Shown here in pieces: positions 8,379 through 17,818 of a stretch of DNA of 64,000 bases; positions within the stretch are counted from its first letter, which is position 1; each line of letters begins with the position of its first letter. Source of the DNA: Brevibacillus choshinensis (GTDB lineage Bacteria; Bacillota; Bacilli; Brevibacillales; Brevibacillaceae); contig NZ_LJJB01000007.1 in NCBI RefSeq assembly GCF_001420695.1, positions 1,634,184 to 1,698,183 of the forward strand. Reading direction: 5' to 3'. The notes under the pieces are model-generated. The model was not told where the DNA came from. It saw only the letters and a list, made by a program, of their open reading frames with translations, and made no database searches. The translations under genes and the position numbers were made by a program.

Positions 8379-9083
8379 CTAACATTGGAAATACGTCGGA
8401 AACTGCATAACAATACCATCCGAAAACGCGTCCGCCATTTCTAAAGCTTGTTGCTCAATTTTGTCAAAGGTAGCGATATCAGATGCATAATCTTTCGTCA
8501 GCCGAAAGACTGCTTCATTTTTGGTAAGCGCAAGGTGCTCATGCAGCATGGCTCTCAACACTTCCTCTGGCCAGAAAGGGTTTATGCTATGGAGAAAGGA
8601 CGCTATCTCATCTGCATTCGCATACCAACGACGTTCTGCTTCTGTTGCGGCACGATTATTGCCGGCTTTCGCTGCTTTCACAAGTTGAACTGCAATCACT
8701 AAATACTCGGTAAACAGTTTTTCAAAATGTGCTGCATTTTCGTTTCCGTAATAGAGTTTCATTACATTTGCCATGTCTCCAGGGTTGCGGAGTAGTCGCT
8801 TGGTCGTCAGTTCTTCATCCGGTAAACTACCTGCGATGCTGATGATGACCATCCTCGTCCAAGCTACATGTTGCTCCCAAAGGGTCCGGAACGTTTTTCT
8901 TAATTCATCTTCTTGTTTGCTCATACATATACAATGATTTTGAAGTGCTCTTGCATCGGAAACAGGGATGGAGTAGGGGTAGGGAGGAAAAGAAACAGGA
9001 GCATACATCCTTTGGCTCATAAGAGGGGGATAAGGTACATGAACATGATAAGGGAACATTCGCATCATAGAAATCAACTTCAT
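8379..9083 (-). CDS. conserved protein of unknown function, Tyr/Pro-rich N-terminus
   Basis: The C-terminal ~165 residues form a helical domain recurring in Bacillales proteins of unknown role, some loosely labelled acetylglutamate kinase. It contains LWEQHVAWTRMVIISIAG, TKRLLRNPGDMANVMKLYYG, LVKAAKAG and RRWYANADEIASFLHSINPF. No kinase motif is visible, so that label should not be trusted. The N-terminal ~60 residues are rich in Tyr, Pro and Met, with no clear signal peptide. The start is uncertain: ATG at 9083 has a GGAAAGG very close, and a later Met may be used. The frame stays open upstream to 9233, but that part looks non-coding. It is transcribed divergently from the MFS gene. Confidence 0.7.
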   Translation of the reverse strand: MKLISMMRMFPYHVHVPYPPLMSQRMYAPVSFPPYPYSIPVSDARALQNHCICMSKQEDELRKTFRTLWEQHVAWTRMVIISIAGSLPDEELTTKRLLRNPGDMANVMKLYYGNENAAHFEKLFTEYLVIAVQLVKAAKAGNNRAATEAERRWYANADEIASFLHSINPFWPEEVLRAMLHEHLALTKNEAVFRLTKDYASDIATFDKIEQQALEMADAFSDGIVMQFPTYFQC

Positions 9084-9226
9084 CCTTTCCACTGTGATAG
9101 CGCCTATGTAGTCTATGCGATAGCCCTGGAAGTGGAGTGGGTATATACCTAGTTGTATAAGAAAAAGACGGAGGTCATCAAGAAGTCTTCGAACAGCTAA
9201 AAGTGCATGAACAACGGAGGTGAAGG

Positions 9227-10465
9227 ATGGCAACTCTCTTTTTACTGATCATTTATTTAGCGTTTATTAGTTTGGGGTTACCGGATTCATTACTAGGTGC
9301 GGCATGGCCCGTCATGCAAGTGGATTATGACGCGCCGTTTGAGATGGCTGGCTGGCTTTTCATGATCATCGCGGCTGGCACGATTGTGTCTAGTTTGGTC
9401 AGCGGAACCATACTGAGACGGTTCGGAACAGGGAAAGTCACACTGGTAAGTTGCCTCATGACAGCAGGTGCCCTGTTAGGGATTCCTTTTTCTTCCTCAC
9501 TTGTGTGGTTAGCATTGTGTGCAGTTCCGCTTGGATTAGGAGCTGGAGCCGTCGACTCAGGACTAAACCATTACGTTGCCGCTCATTACAAAGCTCACCA
9601 CATGAGCTGGCTGCATTGTTTTTGGGGAGTCGGAGCTACGCTTGGACCCATCATTATGGCTCAATTTATTTCTGAGCAAAACACCTGGAAGCATGGTTAC
9701 CTCACTGTAGCCTGCATTCAGTTTGCATTAGTGGTGATCCTGATCTTCACACTCCCGTTATGGGAGCGGGTAGCAAAAACCAACAAAAGAGTCGCACAAC
9801 TTGAACCAGTAGAGAACGAAGGCTACTCTGATGGCAACATGACCGAATCTACGAAACCAATGCAAATAAAGGGAGTTAAATTGGCCCTTATCTCTTTCTT
9901 ATTGTATTGCGGAGTCGAAGCAACCATAGGCTTGTGGGGAAGCAGCTTTTTCGTAGATGCTAAACAAATCTCCGCTTCCGACGCTGCAAAATGGGTTTCC
10001 TTCTATTACGCCGGCATTACAGTCGGTAGATTCCTAACGGGGTTTATTACTTTTTCAGTCAGTAACCGTGTTCTTATACGCGCAGGTCAACTCACAGCTC
10101 TCTTCGGTGCGACACTCCTGGTCTTGCCTTTGCCACCAAATTTCTCGCTTGCAGGATTACCGATTGTAGGGCTAGGTCTAGCACCGATCTATCCGTGTAT
10201 GCTGCATGAAACACCCGTTCGTTTTGGCAGAAAGCAGGCCCAGTCAATTATGGGCTTCCAAATGGCTGTTGCTTATACGGGCAGCACGTTGATGCCACCT
10301 CTCCTCGGATTACTGGCGTCCTACTCAACGATCGAGATATTTCCTTTCTATATTGTCGTGTCAGCTGCAGCTATGCTGTTGTTCTCCGAGAGATTGAATG
10401 TCTTTTTGAAGAGAGCACATATTGAGCAAACCACTACATCGGATGTTAATCAGGGTGGGGCATAA
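9227..10465 (+). CDS. MFS transporter
   Basis: The 412-residue protein has about twelve membrane segments in two six-helix halves, joined by a charged cytoplasmic loop near residues 185-220. FLLIIYLAFISLGLPDSLLGAAWPVM resembles the FucP/GlcP-type sugar-transporter branch. The loop 2-3 motif GTILRRFGTGKV matches the MFS motif A. The second half repeats it weakly (GRFLTGFITFSVSNRVLIR). GGAGGTGA is close upstream of the ATG. The substrate is unknown; a sugar or small organic solute is most likely. It is monocistronic. Confidence 0.88.
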   Translation: MATLFLLIIYLAFISLGLPDSLLGAAWPVMQVDYDAPFEMAGWLFMIIAAGTIVSSLVSGTILRRFGTGKVTLVSCLMTAGALLGIPFSSSLVWLALCAVPLGLGAGAVDSGLNHYVAAHYKAHHMSWLHCFWGVGATLGPIIMAQFISEQNTWKHGYLTVACIQFALVVILIFTLPLWERVAKTNKRVAQLEPVENEGYSDGNMTESTKPMQIKGVKLALISFLLYCGVEATIGLWGSSFFVDAKQISASDAAKWVSFYYAGITVGRFLTGFITFSVSNRVLIRAGQLTALFGATLLVLPLPPNFSLAGLPIVGLGLAPIYPCMLHETPVRFGRKQAQSIMGFQMAVAYTGSTLMPPLLGLLASYSTIEIFPFYIVVSAAAMLLFSERLNVFLKRAHIEQTTTSDVNQGGA

Positions 10466-10702
10466 AGGTACGGGTAGATTAGTGGGAAGTAGTCCCATCC
10501 ATTAGACTTTATACTTAGCAATGGATAAGAAATGAAAGAATGAGTTTCATGCTAGGATTAGGGAACAGGTATAGTGAGCCGCTTGATACTATTGACTGGC
10601 TTCCGTCTCCTGACGCTCCATTCCAGCGAAAGGAAAACTCGGACTATGGGAATATCCGCTAGAGGAAATAATGATATGAAAGGAACGTAAGGAGGGTTAC
10701 AA

Positions 10703-11203
10703 ATGAGCGATTTGAAGTTGATTGAGGCATACAAAAACAACTTACAAAATTATTCGCTGGAGCAGTTGAGACATATAACCGAGCAAGGAGTTTGGTCGCT
10801 CGGCCAGATGTACAGCCACTTGATCCTTGTAGCTCTGGAATACCTCGACAATGTGGAAAGCTGTGCAAAAGCAAGTGAAGAGCAGTTGCTCGGTAAGACG
10901 AATGCTGGGGAGCGACTGTACAAGCTCGGAGCATTTCCACCGATAAAAATCAAGTTGCCTGATTTGCCTGAAAACACACCAAGCAATTCAGAAAGGAAGG
11001 AAGACCCCATCGACGGGCTCAATCAGGTACAGCAGAAGATGATGGAATGGGAATGGAAAGTGGATACCGTGAATCCAAACTATAAAGCCGAACATGATGG
11101 CTTCGGCTGGCTGAACGCGCGGGAATGGTTCGACCTTATCGATATGCATTTCCGTCACCACTTGAGTCAGCAGAGGGAATTGGAACACAAACTTGGGTTA
11201 TAA
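10703..11203 (+). CDS. DinB family protein
   Basis: The 166-residue four-helix-bundle protein belongs to the DinB/YfiT superfamily. An early conserved stretch, WSLGQMYSHLILVALEYLDNVE, holds the first metal-ligand His. The C-terminal LIDMHFRHHLSQQRELE gives the other His ligands. The family includes metal-dependent thiol transferases and damage-inducible proteins; the exact role here is unknown. AAGGAGGGT precedes the ATG. It is followed by a strong terminator at 11317. Confidence 0.88.
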   Translation: MSDLKLIEAYKNNLQNYSLEQLRHITEQGVWSLGQMYSHLILVALEYLDNVESCAKASEEQLLGKTNAGERLYKLGAFPPIKIKLPDLPENTPSNSERKEDPIDGLNQVQQKMMEWEWKVDTVNPNYKAEHDGFGWLNAREWFDLIDMHFRHHLSQQRELEHKLGL

Positions 11204-11316
11204 GCTGGGTGTTACCATGGCTCAGGCGGGTTCCTTGAGAGATGGACTCGTTACGCACCCGGTGGTTAAAGAAACCCTCGAGAAAAATGCCACTTGACAT
11301 TGTATGATGGACTTCG

Positions 11317-11346
11317 AAAAAGCCGACTCAGGAGAGTTGGCTTTTT
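11317..11346 (+). terminator. terminator between the DinB gene and the convergent PucR gene
   Basis: The stem AAAAAGCCGACTC / GAGTTGGCTTTTT with a 4-base loop has A and T runs on both flanks, so it can act in either direction. Confidence 0.85.
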
Positions 11347-11421
11347 GTCTATAGGAGATTTACGGGTAAGGGACCTACGAAGATGCAGTTCAAGGACGGC
11401 AGGCCTTCTTTGGCGAGAAGC

Positions 11422-13500
11422 TCACGATTCCCGACGGAGATGACAAGCCAATTGCACCTTGAGAACGTCCTCCGGCTGACGCAGATCAATGAGCAACAGT
11501 TCTTCAATTTTTCGCAACCGCTGATAAAGCGTATTTACGTGAATGTGCAGCTCGCGTGCGGTCTGTTGAGGGGACTGGCTGCATTCCATATACGTGAGCA
11601 GGGTGTGTTCCAGTTCTTGATGTTTTTCTTGTCCTTCCCAAAACGGGCCGAAAACATCACGGACGAATGCATCAATTTCCTCTTGAGATTGATTGAGGAT
11701 CAATCGATTGACGCCCAAATCCCCGTACCGTGCCACTCCATAACGCCCTCGGTTCATCAGATAGTGCGCTGCCTTTTTTGCCTCCTCGAAGCTTTTGCCA
11801 ATCCGTTCGATGCCTGTATAGACACTGCCAACACCGATGGAAAGGGATGCTTCTGCTCCCTGTTCCCATTCTTCCGATGCTGCCTGCAATCGTGCCACCA
11901 TTTCTTTGATTTCTGTCGCAGCTTTAGGTTGAGCCAATATCGTCACGTGATTATGAAAGCCGTACACGAGGATTTGGGAGCTGGAAAATTCCCATTTCCA
12001 TCTTGTTACCAGCCGGTGTATGTTCGCTTCGAGGATGGTCAAGTCATGACATCGACTGAAGTAGGCAAAGACAACAAGGGAGGGATAGTAAGGATGTAAG
12101 CCGAGGACTTGGGCACGTTCCTGTAGATCTGCCCCTTTGCTGTCCACTAACCCCAAAAAGAGGTCGTGAGTTCGTTTGTACATGATCGAGCTGAGTGATT
12201 GCTTTTTTACCAAATCCAATGTCAAGACCGCGCTTCCTTGCTCAATGGTAACGCGTTGGAGCTCTGAAAGTCTGTCGTCTTTCATCGGAATAAGTAGGCA
12301 GCCTAATAAGACGCTTCCATTTCCTAAGGGATAGAGCATAACATGCTGATCGCCGATGCCTAGCGATGAAAGGCGAACAGAGACGGGGTTCCTTCTGTTC
12401 CCTAACAATAAGGACAGTTCTTCCCAACTAAACGGGATTGGACTGTCTTCGGGATAATAACGTTGCTCCAGCCAGTCGGCAAAGATGACGGGCTTGAGGC
12501 TCATGCGGGCTAATGCGCGAACGATCGAATCCGTCCCTTTGTTTTGCAAAGACAACTGTTTGAGTGCTTCATGGATTCTGTTTCTTTTAACGAGATCGTC
12601 ATGTTTTGTTCGTGCATCGGCGTATAATTTGGCGTTATGCAAAGCAATAGCGGTCTGATCCGCAAAGCCTTGCAGAACGGACAAATCATAATCGGTAAAC
12701 ACCTTGTCCTGATGGAACTGGTGAAGCACGAGAACGCCGATCCGCTTGTTCGCGATAGAGATCGGAACACACAAGAGACCATTCAAGTCCCCAAGCTCTT
12801 TCGCATCGTTTAAAATGCGATAGTTTTCTGACGAGATGTCCATCATGGCCTGTTTGGTCTCCGGATGAGTGCGATAGATTCGTGCTGTACCGTCCTGATA
12901 GACTTTCCCCGCAATCGATTCGCCAATTCGTAGTTTGAAATACTGGAACACCCGATCGTGAAAGCCGACAGTCGCCTTTGGGACTAACCGATCGATGGCA
13001 GGGTCATAGAGATGCAGCAGACCAGCATCCGCAGCAGGAATAACAGCCAGGGCATTGCCGATAATTTCGCGGACGATGCTGTTGATATCCAGCATGGATG
13101 AGATAGCACGGATGCCTTGCAACAGCTTTGCCCACTCTTCTGTTTTGGTTCGGATCGTTTCTTCCGCCAGTACGAGCTGGAAAGACAACCAGAGCAACTC
13201 TATTTTTTCGGAAGAAGGTACGACAATGGCTTCGGAAGCCAGCTCGACGACCGCTTGTCCCTCTTCAGGAAAGAAAAATCGCAGCAAGACCATCTCAGCT
13301 GATTCTTCCCATCGATACATCTCGCCCTCGACCTGGAAGGCTTCTCGGGGTGTACTTACGGATGGTGTAGCCCCTACATGATGATCCTCCTGGTGAAGGA
13401 GTCGAAACTGCCGATCATGTGAGGCGAGGAGCCAGAGGATGAAAGATTGTTCAGAGAACGTCTGGCGTAATCGATTGATCAGATGTTGAGTAGCTTCCAT
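11422..13500 (-). CDS. GAF domain, PucR/CdaR-type transcriptional regulator
   Basis: This regulator has 692 residues from the chosen ATG. That ATG is preferred because AGGAGG lies 9 bases upstream; longer frames overlap the ribosome site. Residues ~145-300 form a GAF sensor domain (ISSMLDINSIVREIIGNAL to QGFADQTAIALHNAKLYADA). A CdaR GGDEF-like region follows at ~480-590, including SLSIGVGSVYTGIERIGKSF. The C-terminal ~70 residues are a PucR HTH, QTARELHIHVNTLYQRLRKI. Such proteins activate catabolic genes in response to small metabolites. It is divergent from the aldehyde dehydrogenase/hydroxyacid dehydrogenase operon at 13625, its likely target. Confidence 0.9.
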   Translation of the reverse strand: MEATQHLINRLRQTFSEQSFILWLLASHDRQFRLLHQEDHHVGATPSVSTPREAFQVEGEMYRWEESAEMVLLRFFFPEEGQAVVELASEAIVVPSSEKIELLWLSFQLVLAEETIRTKTEEWAKLLQGIRAISSMLDINSIVREIIGNALAVIPAADAGLLHLYDPAIDRLVPKATVGFHDRVFQYFKLRIGESIAGKVYQDGTARIYRTHPETKQAMMDISSENYRILNDAKELGDLNGLLCVPISIANKRIGVLVLHQFHQDKVFTDYDLSVLQGFADQTAIALHNAKLYADARTKHDDLVKRNRIHEALKQLSLQNKGTDSIVRALARMSLKPVIFADWLEQRYYPEDSPIPFSWEELSLLLGNRRNPVSVRLSSLGIGDQHVMLYPLGNGSVLLGCLLIPMKDDRLSELQRVTIEQGSAVLTLDLVKKQSLSSIMYKRTHDLFLGLVDSKGADLQERAQVLGLHPYYPSLVVFAYFSRCHDLTILEANIHRLVTRWKWEFSSSQILVYGFHNHVTILAQPKAATEIKEMVARLQAASEEWEQGAEASLSIGVGSVYTGIERIGKSFEEAKKAAHYLMNRGRYGVARYGDLGVNRLILNQSQEEIDAFVRDVFGPFWEGQEKHQELEHTLLTYMECSQSPQQTARELHIHVNTLYQRLRKIEELLLIDLRQPEDVLKVQLACHLRRES

Positions 13501-13562
13501 TCCAGTCATCCTCCTATAGAGAATCACACACAAAAACATATGAGATTATGTGCGCATCAACA

Positions 13563-13591
13563 TTGTACGAAATGTTTTGAATTTATACAAT
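13563..13591 (+). promoter_or_regulatory. probable sigma-A promoter of the aldehyde dehydrogenase operon
   Basis: TTGTAC (13563-13568) and TACAAT (13586-13591) are separated by 17 bases, in the intergenic gap shared with the divergent PucR gene. The weak -35 fits a promoter needing an activator. Confidence 0.5.
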
Positions 13592-13624
13592 CCTTGTAAA
13601 AGCAAAGGAAAGGTGGCAGACGAG

Positions 13625-15076
13625 ATGCCGAAAACCTATCACAACTATATCAATGGTGAATGGGTAACAAGCCATACCGGAAAGCTATTCCCTAGCACGA
13701 ATCCAGCTCAGGTCAATGAAGTATTGGGCTATTTTCAAAAATCAGATGGAGAGGATGCGCGCGAGGCGATCGAGTCTGCAGCAAAGGCATTTCCTCAATG
13801 GTCGAAAACGCCTGCACCGGTTCGAGGAGAGTTCTTGTTTACCCTGATCCACTTATTGGAGCAACGAAAAGAAGAATTGGCAGAAACCATAACACGTGAA
13901 GTGGGGAAAACCTTGCGGGAAGCGCGCGGGGAAGTGAACAAAACCATCACCTCCATGAAACAGCTGACGGGGGAAGCTACACGTATGACGGGTCAGACCG
14001 TGCCTTCCTTTGATGAACGGGTGGTCGGTTATACCGTTCGCGAACCGATTGGCGTGTTCGCCATCATCGCACCTTGGAACTTCCCATTGGGGATCGGGCT
14101 TTGGAAAATCGTCCCCGCCATCGTCGCCGGCAACACGGTCGTATTTAAACCAGCAAGCAACACGTCGCTGATCAGCGTCAAGCTGATGGAGCTCCTCATC
14201 GAAAGTGGAGTGCCTGCTGGGGTCGTCAACTTGGTGACTGGCCCGGGCGCAGTCATTGGCAATGAGCTCGCAAGCAACCCGACGATCAAAGGGATATCCT
14301 TTACCGGTTCTTCCGAAGTAGGACTGTCATTGGGCGAAGCAGTCGGCTCGCGAGGCGGTAAAATTCAGGCAGAGATGGGTGGCAAAAACCCGGCTATCAT
14401 TCTAGGCGATGCCGATATTGATTTGGCGATTGATTGCATCGTGACCAGCGGATTTTTTGACAACGGCCAGCGTTGCACGGGAACAAGCCGCGTACTGGTG
14501 GTACCGGAAATAGCCGATCAAGTGAAGGCGAAATTGATCGAGCGCGCAAAAGGCATGAAAGTGGGCGACGGTTTTGACCCAGAAAGCCATAATGGCCCTG
14601 TTGTGGACGAGCATCAATTAAACCTGTATTTGCATTACGTCCAAAAAGGTGTCGAAGAAGGTGCTGTTCTTGCTTGTGGAGGACAACGGCTCACCGACGG
14701 AGACTTGGGGAACGGATACTTTGTTGCACCTACCGTCTTTACTGGAGTGACACAAGAGATGACGATCGCAAAAGAGGAAATTTTTGCACCTGTCATCGCC
14801 GTAATCGATGTGGAATCCTTTGAGCACGCAATGGAAGTGGCGAATCAAGTAGAATTTGGGTTATCCTCTACCATTTTCACCAACGATTTACGCAGAGCAT
14901 TCGAATTTGTCAAAGGCATCCAATCCGGTGTGACTCATGTAAATATGCCATCGACCCACTTCGAATCGCAGTACCCGTTTGGCGGCAAGAAGATTTCTGG
15001 ATTGGGCCCAAGAGAGCAGGGAGAATCTGCGCTCGACTTTTATGTAGAGACGAAGACCGTCTATATTCGACCTTAA
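13625..15076 (+). CDS. aldehyde dehydrogenase, alpha-ketoglutarate-semialdehyde-dehydrogenase-like
   Basis: The 483-residue protein, from the ATG preceded by AAAGGTGG, is an aldehyde dehydrogenase. It has NYINGEWVTSHTGKLF, the Asn motif FAIIAPWNFPLGIG, KPASNTSLISV, the Glu motif QAEMGGKNPAIIL and the Cys motif NGQRCTGTSRVLV. The overall pattern is close to B. subtilis YcbD, a 2,5-dioxovalerate (alpha-ketoglutaric semialdehyde) dehydrogenase. It lies 20 bases before a beta-hydroxyacid dehydrogenase gene. Together they suggest oxidation of a semialdehyde formed from a hydroxy acid, or the reverse branch of sugar-acid degradation. The exact substrate is an inference from similarity. Confidence 0.88.
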   Translation: MPKTYHNYINGEWVTSHTGKLFPSTNPAQVNEVLGYFQKSDGEDAREAIESAAKAFPQWSKTPAPVRGEFLFTLIHLLEQRKEELAETITREVGKTLREARGEVNKTITSMKQLTGEATRMTGQTVPSFDERVVGYTVREPIGVFAIIAPWNFPLGIGLWKIVPAIVAGNTVVFKPASNTSLISVKLMELLIESGVPAGVVNLVTGPGAVIGNELASNPTIKGISFTGSSEVGLSLGEAVGSRGGKIQAEMGGKNPAIILGDADIDLAIDCIVTSGFFDNGQRCTGTSRVLVVPEIADQVKAKLIERAKGMKVGDGFDPESHNGPVVDEHQLNLYLHYVQKGVEEGAVLACGGQRLTDGDLGNGYFVAPTVFTGVTQEMTIAKEEIFAPVIAVIDVESFEHAMEVANQVEFGLSSTIFTNDLRRAFEFVKGIQSGVTHVNMPSTHFESQYPFGGKKISGLGPREQGESALDFYVETKTVYIRP

Positions 15077-15096
15077 CTCAGGAAGGGGGATTCGTG

Positions 15097-15987
15097 ATGG
15101 ATGCGGTAGGTGTAATTGGCGTCGGGGCTATGGGCAAGGGAATGATTGGTAGTTTGCTGCAAAAAGGATACCGGGTATTTGCTTATGATCCCATACCTGC
15201 GGCCCAGGACTGGGCGAAGGAAGTAGGAGCCCAAGTAGCCGATTCACCAGCGGAAGTGGGAAGAATGGCACATGTAGTGATTACCTCTCTGCCCGGCCCG
15301 GCGATTGTGGAACAGGTATTGCTGGGAATGGATGGTCTATATTCGACGCTCGCACCGGGCAGCTACGTTTTGGATGCAAGCACGATTGATCCGGCAACAG
15401 CCAAAAGGCTCCATGAGGCAGGTCTGGAAAAAGGAATCTCTTATTTTGATTGTCCGGTTAGCGGCGGTCCAGCAGGTGCTGCAGCCGGTACCTTAACCAT
15501 TATGGTTGGTGGAGATGAATCCAAGCTACCTGAAATTACTCCCTATTTACAAGGGATCGGCAAAGAAGTCTTTTACTTAGGTGAATCCGGAGCAGGTCAG
15601 GTAGCAAAGCTATGTCATAATTCCGTGGTTGCCGTTATCACCGCAGCATTGGGAGAAGCATTCACGGTAGGAGCCAAAGCTGGTGTCGATCCGCAAAAAT
15701 TGGCTGCGGTAATGGACAAAGGTTCTGCCCATAATCGAGTCCTTTCTGTCTTCGGTCCGAACATCTTGTACGGGACCTATGAAAAGACGATTTTTTCCCT
15801 TGATCACATGCATAAAGACCTGCATTTATACACGAAAGCGGCACAAGAAAAGCAGGTCCCGGTATTAGTGGGAGGGACCGTCGCCCAAATGTACGAAGCG
15901 GCAAAAGCACAAGGGAAGGGCGCGTGGGACTCCTCAGCTGTATGCTCGGTTACGGAAGAGCTGGCAAATGCGAAGATTTCCAAATAA
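15097..15987 (+). CDS. NAD(P)-dependent beta-hydroxyacid dehydrogenase (HIBADH/tartronate semialdehyde reductase family)
   Basis: The 296-residue protein has the family's ordered motifs: nucleotide-binding GVIGVGAMGKGMIG, the substrate motif DCPVSGGPAGAAAG, the catalytic Lys in GAGQVAKLCHNSVV and the C-terminal HMHKDLHLYTKAA. It would interconvert a beta-hydroxyacid (3-hydroxyisobutyrate, glycerate or similar) and its semialdehyde. A GTG three bases upstream is an alternative start; the ATG has better spacing from AGGAAGGGGG. It is the second gene of the operon with the aldehyde dehydrogenase at 13625, probably under the divergent PucR-type regulator. Confidence 0.9.
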   Translation: MDAVGVIGVGAMGKGMIGSLLQKGYRVFAYDPIPAAQDWAKEVGAQVADSPAEVGRMAHVVITSLPGPAIVEQVLLGMDGLYSTLAPGSYVLDASTIDPATAKRLHEAGLEKGISYFDCPVSGGPAGAAAGTLTIMVGGDESKLPEITPYLQGIGKEVFYLGESGAGQVAKLCHNSVVAVITAALGEAFTVGAKAGVDPQKLAAVMDKGSAHNRVLSVFGPNILYGTYEKTIFSLDHMHKDLHLYTKAAQEKQVPVLVGGTVAQMYEAAKAQGKGAWDSSAVCSVTEELANAKISK

Positions 15988-16445
15988 AAAAGCCGAACAT
16001 TCCCAGACCTCTTAATCATCCGTTCAAGGGGTATGAGCGTGGAGAAGATGGTTTGATATATGCGAAGCCAAGTCGCAATTTATAATACAACATTATGGCG
16101 CTTGTTCTGATTCGCCTCTTATTGACGCAGTACTTCAGAACGATAGATGTCATGGAATTCTCCGTGCTGATGAATTCACCAAAACCTTATCGAGTCAAAT
16201 AAATAACAGCTGACAGAAAAAGAACACAGGGCAGGTCGTCGGGTTCAACTCGGTGGCCTGTTTTTTCGTTGTTGTCCGTTATCCAAAAGGATTGCTCAAA
16301 GAGGTTTCTTTGACGGATGAGGATAGTAAGGAGTTGCGCTCCATTTTGTGGTCTTCATAAAAGGGAAACGCCTCGGTTTTGCTGAAAGTAAATACGTCAA
16401 ATCATTCATGGCAAAAGAAAAACACACGGAAGGGAGTTTTTTGAA
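15988..16445 (+). other. intergenic stretch with possible gene remnant and terminator
   Basis: No intact gene is visible. An uninterrupted frame without a start codon (16037-16213) reads like protein (for example ILRADEFTKTLSSQINNS before its stop) and may be the tail of a lost gene. A terminator sits at 16232-16266. The rest shows no structure I can support. Confidence 0.4.
16232..16266 (+). terminator. rho-independent terminator
   Basis: A 10-bp stem with wobble pairs (CAGGTCGTCG / CGGTGGCCTG, 9-base loop) is followed by six Ts. It ends transcription from the hydroxyacid dehydrogenase operon or the remnant. Confidence 0.7.
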
Positions 16446-17648
16446 ATGAGCCTTTGGATACAACCGCCAGTAACGGGTCCGACTACGGAAGTGGACAAAA
16501 AAATAATGACATTGATGGAATCCTTTAAAATCGTTGGCGTTTTGGCTGCCGTCGTAAAAGAAAAACAAGTGATCTGGTCAAATGCGTACGGTTGGTCGGA
16601 TCTGGATAGAGAAATTGCCGCAACGGAGGACAGTGTCTTTCGGATCGCTTCGATCTCCAAGCTTTTTGTCGCAACATCCTTGATGCAGCAATTTGAGCAA
16701 GGGAAATTTCAGCTGGATGACGACATCAGCGACTTCTTGGGCTTTTCCTTCCGCAATCCGCACCATCCTGATGATCCCATTACTTTCCGTCATTTGTTGA
16801 CACACACTACAAGCTTGAATGAGGATGAGACAGGTGGAGAATTGTATGTCGTCTTCTCACAAGCATCACGAAAATCAGACCCACCTACCATGGAGGATTT
16901 GTTAGTACCTGGAGGATCGTTGTATACGGACAGCTTATGGAGCTCCAATCGACCAGGTGATCCTAGCAGTTTTTCCTATTCTAACCTAGCATCCATGATT
17001 GTGGCAGCTTTAGTAGAACGGATGTCTAGTGTACCGTTCGATCAATACTGCCGTGAACATATATTACGACCACTTGGAATGACAGGCTCCGATTTTAATG
17101 TACAAGCGATGAAAGACATCAATAAGCTCGGTGTAATCTATAGCTGGGTAGACGGTCAATATGTCAGTGGAGTCGATGATTTCAAATGTGTGAAGCCTGA
17201 GCCGATCGACTGGTCAGGCTATGTGCCGGGGACAAATGGCTCTCTCTTTGGACCACAAGGTGGTTTGCGTACGAATGCGCGAGAACTGAGTAAATTCATG
17301 ATGGCTTTCCTACAAGGAGGAGCCAACGAAGGAGCACGAATCCTGCAGCCAAAAACCGTTGAGATGATGCTCACTTCACAGTGGACGTTTGAGGGAGTAG
17401 ATCCCGGCTTTAACGAAATCGGCTTGCAATTCCATATTACCAATCAATTCATTCCGAATAAAAAGATGTTTGGCCACGGCGGCAGCGCGTATGGACTATA
17501 CTCTGGCTTGTATTTTAGCCGTGAAGAAGATTTCGGCATTGTCTTTTTGACAAATGGCTCCAACGCCGATGAGGGCACTCGTGGTTCGTTCAACAACGTG
17601 GAGGAAGCGCTGATCGATACGTTGTACGAAGAACTAATAAAAGAGTAA
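16446..17648 (+). CDS. serine hydrolase, beta-lactamase/PBP4* family
   Basis: The 400-residue protein has the class C beta-lactamase-like fold. The nucleophile motif SxxK is S69-I-S-K72 in FRIASISKLFVATS, the YxN motif is FSYSNLASMIV and the third-box HGG lies in GHGGSAYGLYSG. No signal peptide or membrane segment is visible, so it probably acts in the cytoplasm as an esterase, peptidase or amidase rather than an antibiotic-resistance enzyme. GGAAGGGAG precedes the ATG. It is a single gene and its natural substrate is unknown. Confidence 0.9.
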   Translation: MSLWIQPPVTGPTTEVDKKIMTLMESFKIVGVLAAVVKEKQVIWSNAYGWSDLDREIAATEDSVFRIASISKLFVATSLMQQFEQGKFQLDDDISDFLGFSFRNPHHPDDPITFRHLLTHTTSLNEDETGGELYVVFSQASRKSDPPTMEDLLVPGGSLYTDSLWSSNRPGDPSSFSYSNLASMIVAALVERMSSVPFDQYCREHILRPLGMTGSDFNVQAMKDINKLGVIYSWVDGQYVSGVDDFKCVKPEPIDWSGYVPGTNGSLFGPQGGLRTNARELSKFMMAFLQGGANEGARILQPKTVEMMLTSQWTFEGVDPGFNEIGLQFHITNQFIPNKKMFGHGGSAYGLYSGLYFSREEDFGIVFLTNGSNADEGTRGSFNNVEEALIDTLYEELIKE

Positions 17649-17818
17649 GCGTCCCCATTGATATTGGGAACAATTTCGAGCAGCACCCCGTCAAGCCTGC
17701 GTTGGGAACCCGATGAATGTAGCTCCTCAAGCCATTCTTTGCATCCAACCACCTGTTTATTTCAATTGGTTATTTTTTTAAAAAAATCAGTTGATTCACT
17801 ATTTTAATGAAAACAATA

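Noticed and set aside
8379-9083. Acetylglutamate kinase, a label used for similar proteins.
   Set aside because: No amino-acid-kinase motif can be seen; the sequence is a helical domain of unknown function.
10557-10690. A protein-like frame without a start (…PLDTIDWLPSPDAPFQRKEN…) upstream of the DinB gene.
   Set aside because: Too short, no ribosome site and no family recognised; could be a remnant but cannot be supported.
11382-11470. A plus-strand frame reading QGRQAFFGEKLTIPDGDDKP overlapping the end of the PucR gene.
   Set aside because: It overlaps a well-supported gene and has no start; possibly a gene-end scar, not annotated.
11383-12099. A long plus-strand ORF (238 codons) antisense to the PucR gene.
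   Set aside because: Low-complexity, Cys/Phe-rich translation typical of an antisense shadow; the minus-strand gene has full domain support.
16232-16266. GGGTTCAACTC looks like a tRNA T-arm.
   Set aside because: No acceptor, D or anticodon arms can be drawn around it; the sequence folds as a terminator with a T run.
16446-17648. Beta-lactamase resistance gene.
   Set aside because: No signal peptide and no true class C beta-lactamase features beyond SxxK/YxN/HGG; an esterase or peptidase relative is more likely.
17444-17752. Minus-strand ORF (KEWLEELHSSGSQRRLDGVLLEI…) over the end of the serine hydrolase gene.
   Set aside because: Mostly antisense to a real gene, with no ribosome site or known family.
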